The translations under genes were made by a program, and so were the position numbers. Positions 32,670-40,608 of a DNA stretch of 44,060 nucleotides are shown in pieces (the first letter of the stretch is position 1; the number at the start of each line of letters is the position of its first letter). This stretch comes from Terriglobia bacterium (lineage in GTDB: Bacteria > Acidobacteriota > Terriglobia > UBA7540): assembly GCA_020072655.1 (NCBI GenBank), contig JAIQGH010000021.1:17775-61834 (forward strand), given 5' to 3'. The notes under the pieces were generated by a model. That model was not told where the DNA came from and made no database searches. It saw nothing but the letters and a program-made list of their open reading frames with translations.

Positions 32670-33911
32670 TTGTTACGTCGAGTTGTCGTGACCGGCGTCG
32701 GTCTGGTCAGCGCCGTCGGCATTGGGACGGAAGAAACCTGGAAGAACGCCCTGGCCGGGCAAAGCGGCGCCGCGCCCATCACGCATTTTGACACGACCGG
32801 ATTTCCCGTCACCTTCGCCGCCGAGGTCAAGGGCTTCGACCCGCTCGCCTATGTCGAGAAGAAAGAACTCAAGAAGATGGGGCTCTTCATTCAGTTCGCG
32901 CTGGCGGCGTCGCAGTTCGCCGTCGAGCACGCGCGGCTGAAGGTCACGCCGGACATCGCCGAACGCACCGGCGTCTACATCGGCTCGGGGATCGGCGGAT
33001 TCGATGTCATCGAACGCGAACATACGGCGCTCATGCAGGGCGGGCCGCGCCGGATCTCTCCCTTTTTCATTCCGGCCGCCATCGTGAACCTCGCCTCGGG
33101 GTTCGTTTCCATCCGTTGGGGCGCCAAGGGGCCGAACTCGGCGACCTGCACGGCCTGCTCCTCGAGTGCGCACGCGCTCGGCGACTCCTTCAAGCTGATT
33201 CAGCGCGGCGACGCCGACGTCATGATCTGCGGCGGGGCCGAGGGTGCCATAACGCCCATGGGCGTGGGCGGATTCGCGTCCATGCGCGCGCTCTCCACCC
33301 GCAATGATGCCCCGGAAAAGGCCAGCCGCCCGTTTGACGCTGGGCGCGACGGCTTCGTGATCGGCGAGGGAGCGGGAATCCTGATCCTCGAAGAACTGGG
33401 GTTCGCCCGGAGGCGCGGCGCGCCGATCCTCGCGGAAGTGGTGGGCTACGGCATGTCGGGCGACGCCTTCCACATCACGCAGCCGGATGAGAATGCTGAC
33501 GGCGCCGTCCGCGTCATGAGAAATGCCTTGGCGGACGCGCAGGTCGAGCCGCAGCAGGTGCAGCACATCAACGCGCACGGGACCTCCACCCAGTATAATG
33601 ACCGCCTGGAAACCGTGGCCATCAAGAAGGTCTTCGGCGAGCACGCCAGAAAGCTCGCCGTGAGTTCTACCAAGTCGATGAGCGGGCATCTGCTCGGCGG
33701 GGCGGGAGGCCTGGAAGCGGGGCTCGCGGTGCTCGCCCTGCGCGACCAGATCGTGCCCCCGACCATCAACTATGAGAACCCCGATCCGGACTGCGACCTC
33801 GACTACGTCCCCAATCAGGCGCGCCAAGCCGAAGTGGAGTATGTGCTCTCCAACTCTTTTGGATTTGGGGGAACCAACGCGGCGCTACTGCTGAAGCGAT
33901 ACGCCGAATAA
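32670..33911 (+). CDS. fabF: 3-oxoacyl-ACP synthase II
   Basis: A 413-aa elongating condensing enzyme. Cys is in CTACSSSAHALGDS near residue 165, the two His in HINAHGTSTQYND near 305 and in SMSGHLLGGAGG near 343, and FGFGGTNAALLLKR is at the C-terminus. The start is TTG 32670, chosen because AGGAGGGA (32656-32663) lies 6 nt before it and the conserved RRVVVTGVG begins there. A GTG at 32634 adds 12 residues without a ribosome site. Confidence 0.93.
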   Translation: MLRRVVVTGVGLVSAVGIGTEETWKNALAGQSGAAPITHFDTTGFPVTFAAEVKGFDPLAYVEKKELKKMGLFIQFALAASQFAVEHARLKVTPDIAERTGVYIGSGIGGFDVIEREHTALMQGGPRRISPFFIPAAIVNLASGFVSIRWGAKGPNSATCTACSSSAHALGDSFKLIQRGDADVMICGGAEGAITPMGVGGFASMRALSTRNDAPEKASRPFDAGRDGFVIGEGAGILILEELGFARRRGAPILAEVVGYGMSGDAFHITQPDENADGAVRVMRNALADAQVEPQQVQHINAHGTSTQYNDRLETVAIKKVFGEHARKLAVSSTKSMSGHLLGGAGGLEAGLAVLALRDQIVPPTINYENPDPDCDLDYVPNQARQAEVEYVLSNSFGFGGTNAALLLKRYAE

Positions 33912-33943
33912 GGAGTAGTGCCCCGATTCGCGGGGCATGCCGG
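33910..33943 (+). repeat. Dispersed 34-nt hairpin repeat, copy 2
   Basis: A near copy of 27508-27542: AAGGAGTAG, then the perfect stem GCCCCG/CGGGGC with loop ATTCG, then CATGCCGG. It overlaps the last bases of the fabF stop codon and is followed by a GGCCTGAGGCC palindrome. It lies in the 75-nt gap before etfB. Confidence 0.78.
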
Positions 33944-33986
33944 CCTGAGGCCTGCCGCTCCTGCCGACGGTTGAGCGCGACTTATT

Positions 33987-34766
33987 ATGAAAATCGTCGT
34001 TTGCCTGAAGCAGGTTCCGTCACGCGACGCGGTTCTCCGCCTCAACGAGGCGGAAACCTGGGTGCAGGATTCCGACATCAGCTTCGAGGTGAATGAACCT
34101 GACATTTACGCTTTGGAGGAGGCTCTCCGGCTCAAGGAAAAGCACGGGGGCGAAGTGGTGGTTTGCTCGCTCGGCCCGGCGCGCGCACAGCAGGCCATCA
34201 AGGAGGCTCTTGCCAAGGGCGCCGACCGCGCTTTGCACCTCGACGATCCCGCCTTCGACGGGCTCGACCCACGGGGTTTGTCGCGCGCCCTGGCCGCGGC
34301 GATCCGGCGCGAGCATCCCGATCTGGTGCTGACCGGCTTGCAGTCGGATGACTCCGGCTTCGCCCAGACCGGCGTGCTCGTGGCGGAACTCCTCGGCCTG
34401 CCGCATTCTACGATCATCATGGAGATTCAGGTGGATGGCGGGCGCCTCAAGGTAAAACGGGAACTCGAGGGCGGCTGGTTCCAATGGATCGAGATGCCGC
34501 TGCCGGCGCTGCTGACCATTCAGTCCGGCATCAACAAGCCGCGCTATGCGTCGCTCAAAGGCATCCTGGCGGCGAAGAACAAGCCGCTGCAGAAACTGAA
34601 TACCGCCGACTTGGCGCTGACGGCCGAGGATCTGGCGCCGCGGCAGAAGATTTCCAGAGTGTATGTTCCAGCGAAGAAAGGTCAGACGGAATTCCTCGAA
34701 GGCAATCCCAAAGAAATTGCTGCTCGACTTGTCGATAAACTCAAGAACGAAGCGCGAGTGCTCTGA
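33987..34766 (+). CDS. etfB: Electron transfer flavoprotein subunit beta
   Basis: A 259-aa subunit that, with EtfA, passes electrons from acyl-CoA and related dehydrogenases to the quinone pool. It starts KIVVCLKQVPSRDA and has NEPDIYALEEALRLKEKHGGEV near residues 36-57, the AMP-binding LTGLQSDDSGFAQTGVLVAE near 115-134 and MPLPALLTIQSGINKPRYAS near 169-188. Full length. Its partner etfA is separated from it by one unrelated gene. Confidence 0.94.
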   Translation: MKIVVCLKQVPSRDAVLRLNEAETWVQDSDISFEVNEPDIYALEEALRLKEKHGGEVVVCSLGPARAQQAIKEALAKGADRALHLDDPAFDGLDPRGLSRALAAAIRREHPDLVLTGLQSDDSGFAQTGVLVAELLGLPHSTIIMEIQVDGGRLKVKRELEGGWFQWIEMPLPALLTIQSGINKPRYASLKGILAAKNKPLQKLNTADLALTAEDLAPRQKISRVYVPAKKGQTEFLEGNPKEIAARLVDKLKNEARVL

Positions 34767-34784
34767 GGGGCAGAGGAGGGAACC

Positions 34785-35228
34785 ATGTTTGTCCATATTT
34801 GGAGAATGCGAGGACGCAAGAAGCGCGCGGAAGACTACGAGAAGTTTGGCCGCCAGGTCACCTTGCCGGCCTTGAAGAAGCTGGATGGATGCGTGGACGC
34901 GCATTTCATTAGGGTCTTCGAGGCACGCAAACCGGAGTACCTGTGGCTGGTTTTCTGGCGAGACCAGGAAGCGCTGGAAGCCGCCCGCAATAATCCCGTC
35001 TGGAAAGACCAGATCAGGAAGTTCGAAGCCGGGAAGTTCTATAAGACAATCCCACTCGAACTGGTCTGTGAGTCGCTCGGCAGCTTTGGGGCCGTTGCCG
35101 AGAAGCCCAAGAAGGTTGAGAAGGCAGAGAAAGTCGAGAAGGCCGAGAAAGCGGTGAAGGCCGAGAAGCCGCCGAAGGACGAGGGTCCGGCCAAAGCCTT
35201 TGTCGCCCCCACGGTGGAAGGGGAGTAA
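34785..35228 (+). CDS. ABM-like protein with Lys/Glu-rich repeat tail
   Basis: A 147-aa protein. Residues 1-95 look like a ferredoxin-like antibiotic-biosynthesis-monooxygenase (ABM) domain (start MFVHIWRMRG, LVFWRDQEALEAARNNPVW near 54-72). Residues 103-135 are a low-complexity tail of KAEK and VEKAEK repeats, probably an extended or helical charged segment. GGAGGGA precedes ATG 34785. The role is unknown; the unusual place between etfB and etfA suggests a link to electron transfer or co-expression only. Confidence 0.65.
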   Translation: MFVHIWRMRGRKKRAEDYEKFGRQVTLPALKKLDGCVDAHFIRVFEARKPEYLWLVFWRDQEALEAARNNPVWKDQIRKFEAGKFYKTIPLELVCESLGSFGAVAEKPKKVEKAEKVEKAEKAVKAEKPPKDEGPAKAFVAPTVEGE

Positions 35229-35234
35229 CCAAGG

Positions 35235-35317
35235 GTAGAGGGTGAAGGTTAAAGGCTAAACCACAAGGCGCCCGGTAGTACTTTATCCTTTACACCTTAG
35301 ACTTTACACTTCTCACC
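35235..35317. repeat. Inverted heptamer array K (upstream of etfA)
   Basis: The left arm 35235-35262 is four 7-nt words such as GTGAAGG and TTAAAGG. The right arm 35280-35314 is five words such as CCTTTAC and ACTTTAC, the inverse. The right arm ends three bases before the etfA ATG, so no ribosome site is visible outside the repeat. The loop is 17 nt. Confidence 0.8.
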
Positions 35318-36310
35318 ATGCCCAACGAAATCCTGGTATTCGCAGAACATCAGGGCGGAAAGCTCGCGCGCCCCGCATGGGAAGCGCTGGCGGCCGGGCA
35401 ACACCTCGGACAGGAGCTTGGCGCGCCGGTTGCCGCCGTCCTCGCCGGCAGCGAGGTCTCCGCGCTCGCCTCGGAATTGGCCGCCGCGGAGCTTCAAGAA
35501 GTGGTGACGGTCAACTCCCCGCTCCTCGCCGACTACACGGCGGACGCCTACAGCCTGGCGCTTGGAGAAGTGATCCGCCGCCGCCAGCCGCGCTTCGTCG
35601 TCTTCAGTTACACCTATCAGGTCCGCGACTTCGCGCCCAAGCTCGCCGCCGCGCTCGACCGCGGCTTGGTAAGTGACTGTCTGGGCTATCGCAAAGAGGG
35701 CGGCCGCCTGATTTTTGTGCGGCAAGTCTTCCAGGGGAAATTCTGCGCGGACGTTGAGTTCACCGGCGAGCCGCCTTACCTCGTCTCATTTCAGGCCGCG
35801 GCTTTCCGTGAGGACTCCGTAATCCGCGGTGGCGCTCCGGCGAAAGTTGAACCGTTCACGGTAAGCCTGTCGGCAGAGGCCATCCGCGCGAAACCTGGCG
35901 AGCGATTTCGCGAGGCGAAACAGGCCGTGGATTTAACGCAGGCGGAAGTGATTGTCGCCGTGGGGCGGGGGATCAAGGCTCCCGAGAATTTAGAACTGGC
36001 GAAAAAACTGGCGGAGTCACTGGGCGCGGAAATCGGCGCCTCGCGGCCCATCTGCGATAGTGGCTGGCTGCCCATGGACCGCCAGATCGGAAGCTCAGGC
36101 CAGACCGTCGCCCCCAAGCTGTACATCGGACTCGGCATTTCGGGGGCGATTCAACACCAGGTGGGGATGAAGGGTGCACGCATTGTGGTGGCCGTCAACA
36201 AGGACAAGGAAGCACCGATCTTTGAAGTCGCCACGTATGGGATTGTCGGTGATCTCTTCGAAGTCGTCCCGCCGCTCATCGAGGAAATCAGGAAGACGAA
36301 AGCCGGCTAG
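35318..36310 (+). CDS. etfA: Electron transfer flavoprotein subunit alpha
   Basis: A 330-aa FAD-binding subunit. The C-terminal FAD domain shows VAVGRGIKAPENLELAKKLAE near residues 212-232, SRPICDSGWLPMDRQIGSSG near 241-260, VAPKLYIGLGISGAIQHQVGM near 263-283 and VAVNKDKEAPIFEVATYGIVGD near 290-311. ATG 35318 directly follows array K without a visible Shine-Dalgarno sequence. It pairs with EtfB at 33987. Confidence 0.95.
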   Translation: MPNEILVFAEHQGGKLARPAWEALAAGQHLGQELGAPVAAVLAGSEVSALASELAAAELQEVVTVNSPLLADYTADAYSLALGEVIRRRQPRFVVFSYTYQVRDFAPKLAAALDRGLVSDCLGYRKEGGRLIFVRQVFQGKFCADVEFTGEPPYLVSFQAAAFREDSVIRGGAPAKVEPFTVSLSAEAIRAKPGERFREAKQAVDLTQAEVIVAVGRGIKAPENLELAKKLAESLGAEIGASRPICDSGWLPMDRQIGSSGQTVAPKLYIGLGISGAIQHQVGMKGARIVVAVNKDKEAPIFEVATYGIVGDLFEVVPPLIEEIRKTKAG

Positions 36311-36311
36311 G

Positions 36312-36500
36312 TTCGGGACTCGGGACGCGGGGCTCGGGTTTCGGGAGCCGCGAGTCGGGGTTGAGTCTGCAACCTTCAGACTTTACACTTCACACCTCAG
36401 AGTCCTCTTTCGACCTACAGCTTCTTGCTGTCGGCTTCCCCCCTCTGTGTTCCCTCATCTACCATCTACCGTGTTCCGCCCCCTGCCTTCTGTCCTTCAG
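36312..36500. repeat. Mixed heptamer arrays L (etfA - PEGA gene)
   Basis: Three adjoining sets of 7-nt words: seven G-rich words such as CTCGGGA (36312-36360), five words such as AGACTTT and ACACTTC (36371-36405), and a C/T-rich set about 36440-36500 with the repeated word ATCTACC. The sets do not form an obvious inverted pair with each other. The last set overlaps the 3' end and stop codon of the PEGA gene. Confidence 0.6.
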
Positions 36501-37503
36501 GTACCCACTCAAACTTGGCCCAACGTGTCTCCAGGATCTTGCACACCCGACAGTCAAAGCGCCTGAGGCTCTCGCCGCGTCCGGTGATCCGGTCGGAAGT
36601 GATGGCATCAATCTCGATCCGCGTCTCGAGCAAGCACCAGTTACGGACCGGTTTGTTGTCCTCCACAGACTCACAAGGTAGATGAAGGCGGGAAGTCCCT
36701 GCCCACTTTGTGCCTGCGCGGCGGAGCTCACTGCGGATATAGGCGCCGCCTTTCGCCAGCGCGGGAGAGATATTGATCCACTCAGCGTGCAAAAGGTCGC
36801 GCTCCAACCGGACGCGGTACTCCTTACCCGTTGTCACGGATTTCCAGACGCGCCCGGAAGCGGGAACAGGTAATGCCAACCCGCGGTCAGGAGCGGACTC
36901 GACGTCTGGCTTGGGCTCCAGGGCTGCTGCAGTTTGCCGCTTGACGGATTCCAACCTCACTACCAAGTGGGTGCTCCCTTCCGGGCTCAGTTGAACGTTC
37001 CGCATCCGATCAGCATACCCCGGGGCAGAGAGCCGGATCTTGTGGTTTCCGGGAGGTAGTCGCGACAGTTTCAGCATCCCTTCGGGGCCAGTCGTTCCCT
37101 CGGGCTCATCGTCAACATAGACCTGGGCGTCGACGGGGGAAGAATCGATGACTAACAGCGTCGCCGGAGGAGGCGCTGCCGGAGCGGGATGCTTGGGAGC
37201 GACATCGCGGATCACCTTCAAAAGGGGTTCCGTAGCACCTGCCCTTCGCAACTGGTCCTCGGCAACCTCCGTCATTTCAAACGAGACACCGTACTGTCGG
37301 ACGAGGACCTCCATTCGCCGGGGCGAAACGCCAGCCTTCAGAAGAGCTTGCAGATCCCTTCGCGACAGGGGCTCACGCTCCTTCCGGGTAGACGCCAGCG
37401 CTGCCTCACTCTTATTGTCCGTTGTAGCTTGCTCTGCCCCGAGCGCCGCCACCATGAAGAATAGGACCAGCGCCCCTGCACACGCCAGGAATCGTGATTT
37501 CAA
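36466..37503 (-). CDS. Secreted PEGA-domain protein
   Basis: A 345-aa exported protein. The signal peptide spans residues 1-22 (ACAGALVLFFMVAALG). A short helical region follows, then a PEGA domain near 113-185 (LLVIDSSPVDAQVYVDDEPEG, LPPGNHKIRLSAPGY), a linker, and a C-terminal about 120-residue beta-rich region with Cys residues. The start is TTG 37503 with GGGAGG 5 nt upstream. The last residues are encoded by a heptamer array, so the C-terminus may be repeat-derived. Function unknown; PEGA domains are usually envelope-associated. Confidence 0.8.
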   Translation of the reverse strand: MKSRFLACAGALVLFFMVAALGAEQATTDNKSEAALASTRKEREPLSRRDLQALLKAGVSPRRMEVLVRQYGVSFEMTEVAEDQLRRAGATEPLLKVIRDVAPKHPAPAAPPPATLLVIDSSPVDAQVYVDDEPEGTTGPEGMLKLSRLPPGNHKIRLSAPGYADRMRNVQLSPEGSTHLVVRLESVKRQTAAALEPKPDVESAPDRGLALPVPASGRVWKSVTTGKEYRVRLERDLLHAEWINISPALAKGGAYIRSELRRAGTKWAGTSRLHLPCESVEDNKPVRNWCLLETRIEIDAITSDRITGRGESLRRFDCRVCKILETRWAKFEWVPEGQKAGGGTR

Positions 37504-37834
37504 TTGGGCCTCCCGGACATATGATTTAGCTGCCCTCTGCTACCAGAAGGCAAGCCATGCTTGTAGCCTTTCTATCCGGGCTTGTCAACCGAGCGAACCG
37601 GGCGAGGAAGCCTTAAGGCAAAGTCTCCGACACATTAGCGCAGGTAATCCGGATACTCGTGTCGCTCTTCGAGGGGGGCCGATCCCTTGTGGCTCAGCCG
37701 GGCCGCGAGAGGGGCTGTAAATTGCCTAGAAGCAAGGGAGTTCCCCTGAACCTCAACGCGTGCTTGAAAAGGTGCTGCAAGTAGACCAGAATTCCTGGGG
37801 CCGCTGCCCGAGCGGTCGCCGAGGATGGACCGGG
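37504..37834. other. Divergent intergenic region
   Basis: About 330 nt between the divergently read PEGA gene and the first TPR gene. It should contain both promoters, but I see no convincing -35/-10 pair, no hairpin with a T-tract and no repeat array. An in-frame GTG at 37760 could extend the TPR gene into it. Confidence 0.4.
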
Positions 37835-40606
37835 ATGCCCGAACGGCTGTTGAATACGGTCTTTCAAGCTGCACACACGAGGCAACCGCGCCGGAAGCGA
37901 GCGATCCTCTTACTGTTCTGTGGCCTGACCCTCTGCGCGGCTAGCCTCCTTTCCGGGCAGGCCCCTTCACGGCCGCCATCACGGAAGCCGGCCGATCTGC
38001 ACTTCGAGCAGGGAATGCAGTTACTGAAGCAGCAGAGCTGGCGAGCCGCCGCAGACGAGTTCCGTGCGGTCATCAAGCTTGACCCTCAGCGCGTGGAAGC
38101 CCATAGCAAGTTGGGGCTGGCCCTGGCCAGGCTGGGTGAGCGCGAGAAGGCGCTAGAGGAGTTTCGGCGGGCGATCGAAATTAATCCCTCCGACGCCGAG
38201 GCCCACTACAACCTGGGCATGGCCGTGGGGGTCGAGGGGAATTCCAAGCAAGCGAAAGACGAGTTTGCCAAGGCGGTCGCGCTCAAGCCGAACTTCGAGG
38301 TGGCGCGTCTCGCCTTGGGTCTCCTCTGTTATCGGGCGGGCGAGCTGGACAAGGCGATCGAGCAGTACAACGCCATCCTCAAGATCAATCCCCGCAACGT
38401 TGACGCGCACAATTGGCTGGGCATCGTGTACGAGGTGAAAAGCCAGCCACTTCCCGCCATGCACGAATTCGAGCAGGCCATCGCCCTGGATCACAATTAC
38501 CTGCGGGCTTACAACAATCTGGGCGCACTGCTGATCGGGGCGGGAGAAGTGGAAAAGGCTGTAGCGATCTACGAGAAAGCTCTGAAACTGCGGCCTCGTG
38601 ACCCCTCACTGAACCTGAATCTGGCGCTGGCTCTGCGGATGAAAGGTGACCAGGACGGTGCGGAGCGTTACTTGAAGATCGTCACGCGCCTTCAACCCGA
38701 CAACGCCCAGGCCCAGTATAGCCTCGGGGATATCCTGCGGCAGAAAGGCGATCACGAAGGCGCTCTCCGCGCCTTCGAAGCCGCGCTGCGGCTGCGGTCG
38801 GACCTCCGGGAGGGTTACTACGGTCTGGGATCGACGTTGAAAGCGATGGCAGCGTCCCGGCGCGCTGCGCACAAAGCTCCGACCCATCAGCCACCCAACC
38901 CCGCTCAGGAGTTGTACAAACAGGGCGTCGCGGCGCTGACCAGCGGAGAGCTTTCGGGCGCTCGGGAGAAACTGACGGCTGCGCTCCAGCTCGACGCGGA
39001 TTATCTCGAGGCGCACAACCTCCTCGGTTACGTGCTCGGCCAGCAAGGCGACTTTGACGGGGCGCTCGAGCATCTGAATCGGGCTATCCAGTTGAACCCG
39101 GCCTTCGCGGAAGCCCACTATAACCTCGGCGCCGCGCTCTGGTTCCACGGCCAGCGGACGAAAGCCTTGACGGAGCTGAAGGAGGCAGTCCATCTCGACC
39201 CGACTTTTGTCCAGGGGTACCTTTTCTTGGGAATGACGGCGAAAGAGAGCGGTGATTTCGAGACCGCCCTGGATAGTTTGAGCTGCGCCATCGCCCTCGG
39301 TCCCTTTCTCTTTCCAGCTTATATTGATCAGGGTATTGTTCTGCTCAGAATGGGACGTCAGGATGAGGGCCTTAACCAGCTCGACGTGGCCCTGCAGCTT
39401 GCTCCGCCATCCGCCCCGCCGAGCGCCGATATCGAAGAGGCGATCCACGAAGTGCGCCGCGTGATCGCGCGGAAGCCCGACGCGAGCCAGGCGCACAACA
39501 CGCTCGGAAAGCTGCTGGGGGTGAGCGGGATGGGTTCGGAAGAAGTTCTGGCGGAGTTTCGCGAGGCGGTCCGGCTGCGCCCGGATTTCGCGGAGGCGCA
39601 CAACAATCTGGGTCTCGTCTTACTGCAGACCGGTCAGGTGAATCAAGCCATTGCCGAGTTCCGAGAAGCCGTGAAGGATCGGCCCGACGACGAAGAGGCC
39701 CATGCGAATCTGGGCGCCGCTCTGGTCTCGGTGAATATTGATGAGGCCCTGCGGGAGTTGCAGCGGGCGATTGAACTCCGGCCGGAGTCGGTTCGGGCTC
39801 GCTACAACCTCGCGATGGCTTACGAGGCCAAGCCCGACCTCGACCGCGAGATCGAAGAGTTGCGGAAAGTAATTGCTCTCGATCCTGGGCATTCCCAGAC
39901 CTTGTATTCTTTGGGGAGAGCGCTCCTGAAAAAGGGCTCGGTCCAAGAGGCCCTTGCTCCGCTGCGGGAGGCGATCAAGGTGAATCCGGACTTCGGAGAA
40001 GCTCATCATCAGTTGGGCTTGGCCTTGGTCCGCGCGGGCCAGCGGGAGGAAGCGGAAGCCGAGTTAAAGCTCGCCCGACAACTGATCTCCAGTGCGGAAA
40101 CCGCCCAGTTGACCAGTGACAAGTTGGGTCAGGCGGAAGTCGAGTTGAAGCGGGGGGACTTGGGGAATGCCATCCGAGACTTCCGCGAGGTGACGAGGGC
40201 GGAGCCGGATTGGGCCAACGGTCACAGCGGCCTGGCCCGAGCTTTGCTCCAGAACGGTGAGACGGAAGCGGCCATCGCCGAATTCCAACGCTCCCTGGAG
40301 CTCCGGCCGAATTACTTCGACGCCTGTTACGGTCTGGGGCTTGCCCTGATGGGGAAGGGAGAGCTGGACCAAGCCGTCGGGATGTTCAAGCAGGCCATCG
40401 CTCTGCGTCCGTCCTCCGCCGAAGCCTTCAGTCAGCTGGGCGTGGCTCTGGCCAAGAAGGGGGATAAGCAGGCCGCCATCGCGGCGTTCAAGAGAGCCTT
40501 GGAGCTTGATCCCACTTCTACGCTGGCCCAGGAGAGCCTGGAGAAGATCTTGAAACAGGCCGGCGAGTTGGCGCTGCCTAAGCCGACGGCGGGCGAGCAC
40601 GTATAA
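37835..40606 (+). CDS. Large secreted TPR-repeat protein
   Basis: A 923-aa protein with an N-terminal signal or anchor (KRAILLLFCGLTLCAASLLSG near residues 22-42) followed by roughly two dozen tetratricopeptide repeats to the end; typical repeats read AHYNLGMAVGVEGNSKQAKDEF and AHNNLGLVLLQTGQVNQAIAEF. TPR solenoids bind proteins; no catalytic domain is seen. A break near residues 360-375 divides two TPR blocks. ATG 37835 gives the best signal peptide; GTG 37760 is possible. It is followed at 2 nt by a second TPR gene. Confidence 0.85.
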   Translation: MPERLLNTVFQAAHTRQPRRKRAILLLFCGLTLCAASLLSGQAPSRPPSRKPADLHFEQGMQLLKQQSWRAAADEFRAVIKLDPQRVEAHSKLGLALARLGEREKALEEFRRAIEINPSDAEAHYNLGMAVGVEGNSKQAKDEFAKAVALKPNFEVARLALGLLCYRAGELDKAIEQYNAILKINPRNVDAHNWLGIVYEVKSQPLPAMHEFEQAIALDHNYLRAYNNLGALLIGAGEVEKAVAIYEKALKLRPRDPSLNLNLALALRMKGDQDGAERYLKIVTRLQPDNAQAQYSLGDILRQKGDHEGALRAFEAALRLRSDLREGYYGLGSTLKAMAASRRAAHKAPTHQPPNPAQELYKQGVAALTSGELSGAREKLTAALQLDADYLEAHNLLGYVLGQQGDFDGALEHLNRAIQLNPAFAEAHYNLGAALWFHGQRTKALTELKEAVHLDPTFVQGYLFLGMTAKESGDFETALDSLSCAIALGPFLFPAYIDQGIVLLRMGRQDEGLNQLDVALQLAPPSAPPSADIEEAIHEVRRVIARKPDASQAHNTLGKLLGVSGMGSEEVLAEFREAVRLRPDFAEAHNNLGLVLLQTGQVNQAIAEFREAVKDRPDDEEAHANLGAALVSVNIDEALRELQRAIELRPESVRARYNLAMAYEAKPDLDREIEELRKVIALDPGHSQTLYSLGRALLKKGSVQEALAPLREAIKVNPDFGEAHHQLGLALVRAGQREEAEAELKLARQLISSAETAQLTSDKLGQAEVELKRGDLGNAIRDFREVTRAEPDWANGHSGLARALLQNGETEAAIAEFQRSLELRPNYFDACYGLGLALMGKGELDQAVGMFKQAIALRPSSAEAFSQLGVALAKKGDKQAAIAAFKRALELDPTSTLAQESLEKILKQAGELALPKPTAGEHV

Positions 40607-40608
40607 GG

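Noticed and set aside
32673-33827. Minus-strand open frame of 384 codons opposite fabF
   Set aside because: Antisense to fabF with its catalytic triad; the composition is typical of shadow frames.
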